DNA of 64,000 nucleotides, from assembly GCF_019219075.1 (NCBI RefSeq), contig NZ_JAHUWJ010000006.1:1-64000 (forward strand). The letters are read 5' to 3'. This stretch comes from Chitinophaga sp. sic0106. Its GTDB lineage: Bacteria; Bacteroidota; Bacteroidia; Chitinophagales; Chitinophagaceae. The position numbers and the translations under genes are program-made. Shown one piece after another: positions 63,675 to 64,000 of the stretch. Below the pieces are notes generated by a model that ran no database searches, had not been told where the DNA came from, and saw only the letters and a list, made by a program, of their open reading frames with translations. Positions within the stretch are counted from its first letter, which is position 1; each line of letters opens with the position of its first letter.

Positions 63675-64000
63675 ATGGCCAATACATATTTCCAGTTTAA
63701 ACAATTTACTGTAAACCAGGAACACTGCGCGATGAAAGTGTGTACAGACGCCTGTATACAAGGTGCTTTCACTGCGCAGTACCTGGTGGATCATGGCTTT
63801 GCAGTGAAGCGCATCCTGGATATAGGGACCGGCACCGGGTTGCTGAGTCTGATGTTGGCGCAGGTGCATCCGGCAGCTATCACCGCGGTGGAACTGGACT
63901 CTGGTGCGGCTTTACAGGCGCGGGAAAATTTTGCAGCTTCTCCCTGGCGGGAGCGATTAGAAGTAAAAGAAGGGGATGTACGGCAGTTGGCGGTTTCGGA
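63675..64000 (+). CDS. TrmN6/YfiC-type tRNA1(Val) A37 N6-methyltransferase, partial
   Basis: The first 108 codons are present and the gene continues past the window. It starts [20 protein letters not shown] with [11 protein letters not shown], the YfiC/TrmN6 opening (FxFKQFTVxQ..KVGTDGxLLGA), then the S-adenosylmethionine motif [17 protein letters not shown] and the acidic VELD loop. TrmN6 methylates A37 of tRNA1(Val) in E. coli. The NPPY catalytic motif would lie beyond the window. The gene follows the fucosidase by 4 bases. Confidence 0.85.
   Translation, partial: MANTYFQFKQFTVNQEHCAMKVCTDACIQGAFTAQYLVDHGFAVKRILDIGTGTGLLSLMLAQVHPAAITAVELDSGAALQARENFAASPWRERLEVKEGDVRQLAVS

Noticed and set aside
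1..64000. CRISPR arrays, tRNA or rRNA genes, prophage or IS transposase genes
   Set aside because: I read for regular spaced repeats, clover-leaf patterns, transposase and integrase motifs and saw none; only the intron edge at the left end is mobile DNA.

Overview
The window looks like chromosomal DNA of a Bacteroidetes (Bacteroidota) bacterium, most likely a Chitinophaga-type member of the Chitinophagaceae. The evidence is a SusC/SusD pair with its own ECF sigma factor and FecR anti-sigma factor, several lineage-typical proteins (DUF6089, DUF6265, a Suf operon ending in a SufT-like gene), TAnnTTTG -7 promoter boxes, and moderate GC. This assignment is inference from gene content. I saw no rRNA, tRNA, CRISPR array or prophage.

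Layout. 1-1100: the 5' end of a group IIC intron (minus strand), cut by the window edge, sits directly behind the terminator of an acyl-CoA desaturase gene. 1.2-8.6 kb: an HdeD-like membrane protein, an M1 peptidase, cobyric acid synthase plus a CobD-like aminotransferase, an SDR protein and three small unknown genes. 8.6-19.9 kb: a hybrid histidine kinase, a YdcF-like protein, a second SDR protein, a SAM-I riboswitch controlling a cystathionine gamma-synthase-type enzyme, a dicarboxylate symporter, a BOF protein, a TauE/SafE exporter, a CNNM/CorC protein and a pirin. 20-30.4 kb: a glycan-utilisation locus (ECF sigma, FecR, SusC, SusD, an Endo H-like GH18) with a facing GH20 hexosaminidase; the enzymes point to N-glycans as substrate. 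30.5-33.4 kb: a 968-residue DUF4132 protein. 33.9-40.9 kb: the operon sufA-B-C-D-S-E-T on the minus strand, with a divergent SufR-like Fe-S regulator. 41-50.4 kb: an EamA protein, two GNAT acetyltransferases, then a two-component system followed by a TolC/adaptor/HME-RND metal efflux operon. 50.5-64 kb: an AI-2E family permease, a GH20-like protein, an AraC regulator, small secreted and membrane proteins, RF3, a MacB-type permease, TsaD, a GH29 alpha-L-fucosidase and the start of a TrmN6-type tRNA methyltransferase.

Most of the window is ordinary core genome. The least expected signals are in non-coding DNA. One is the group IIC intron boundary at a terminator. Another is a recurring family of paired hairpins with 3-4-base loops in at least five intergenic spaces; in three of them the two hairpins share one arm, so they cannot both form fully. 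A third is a set of genes whose -7 box lies 4-6 bases from the start codon, which predicts leaderless mRNAs. I found no clear new multi-gene defence or mobile system. All residue positions were counted by hand, and family assignments come from motif recognition without a database search.
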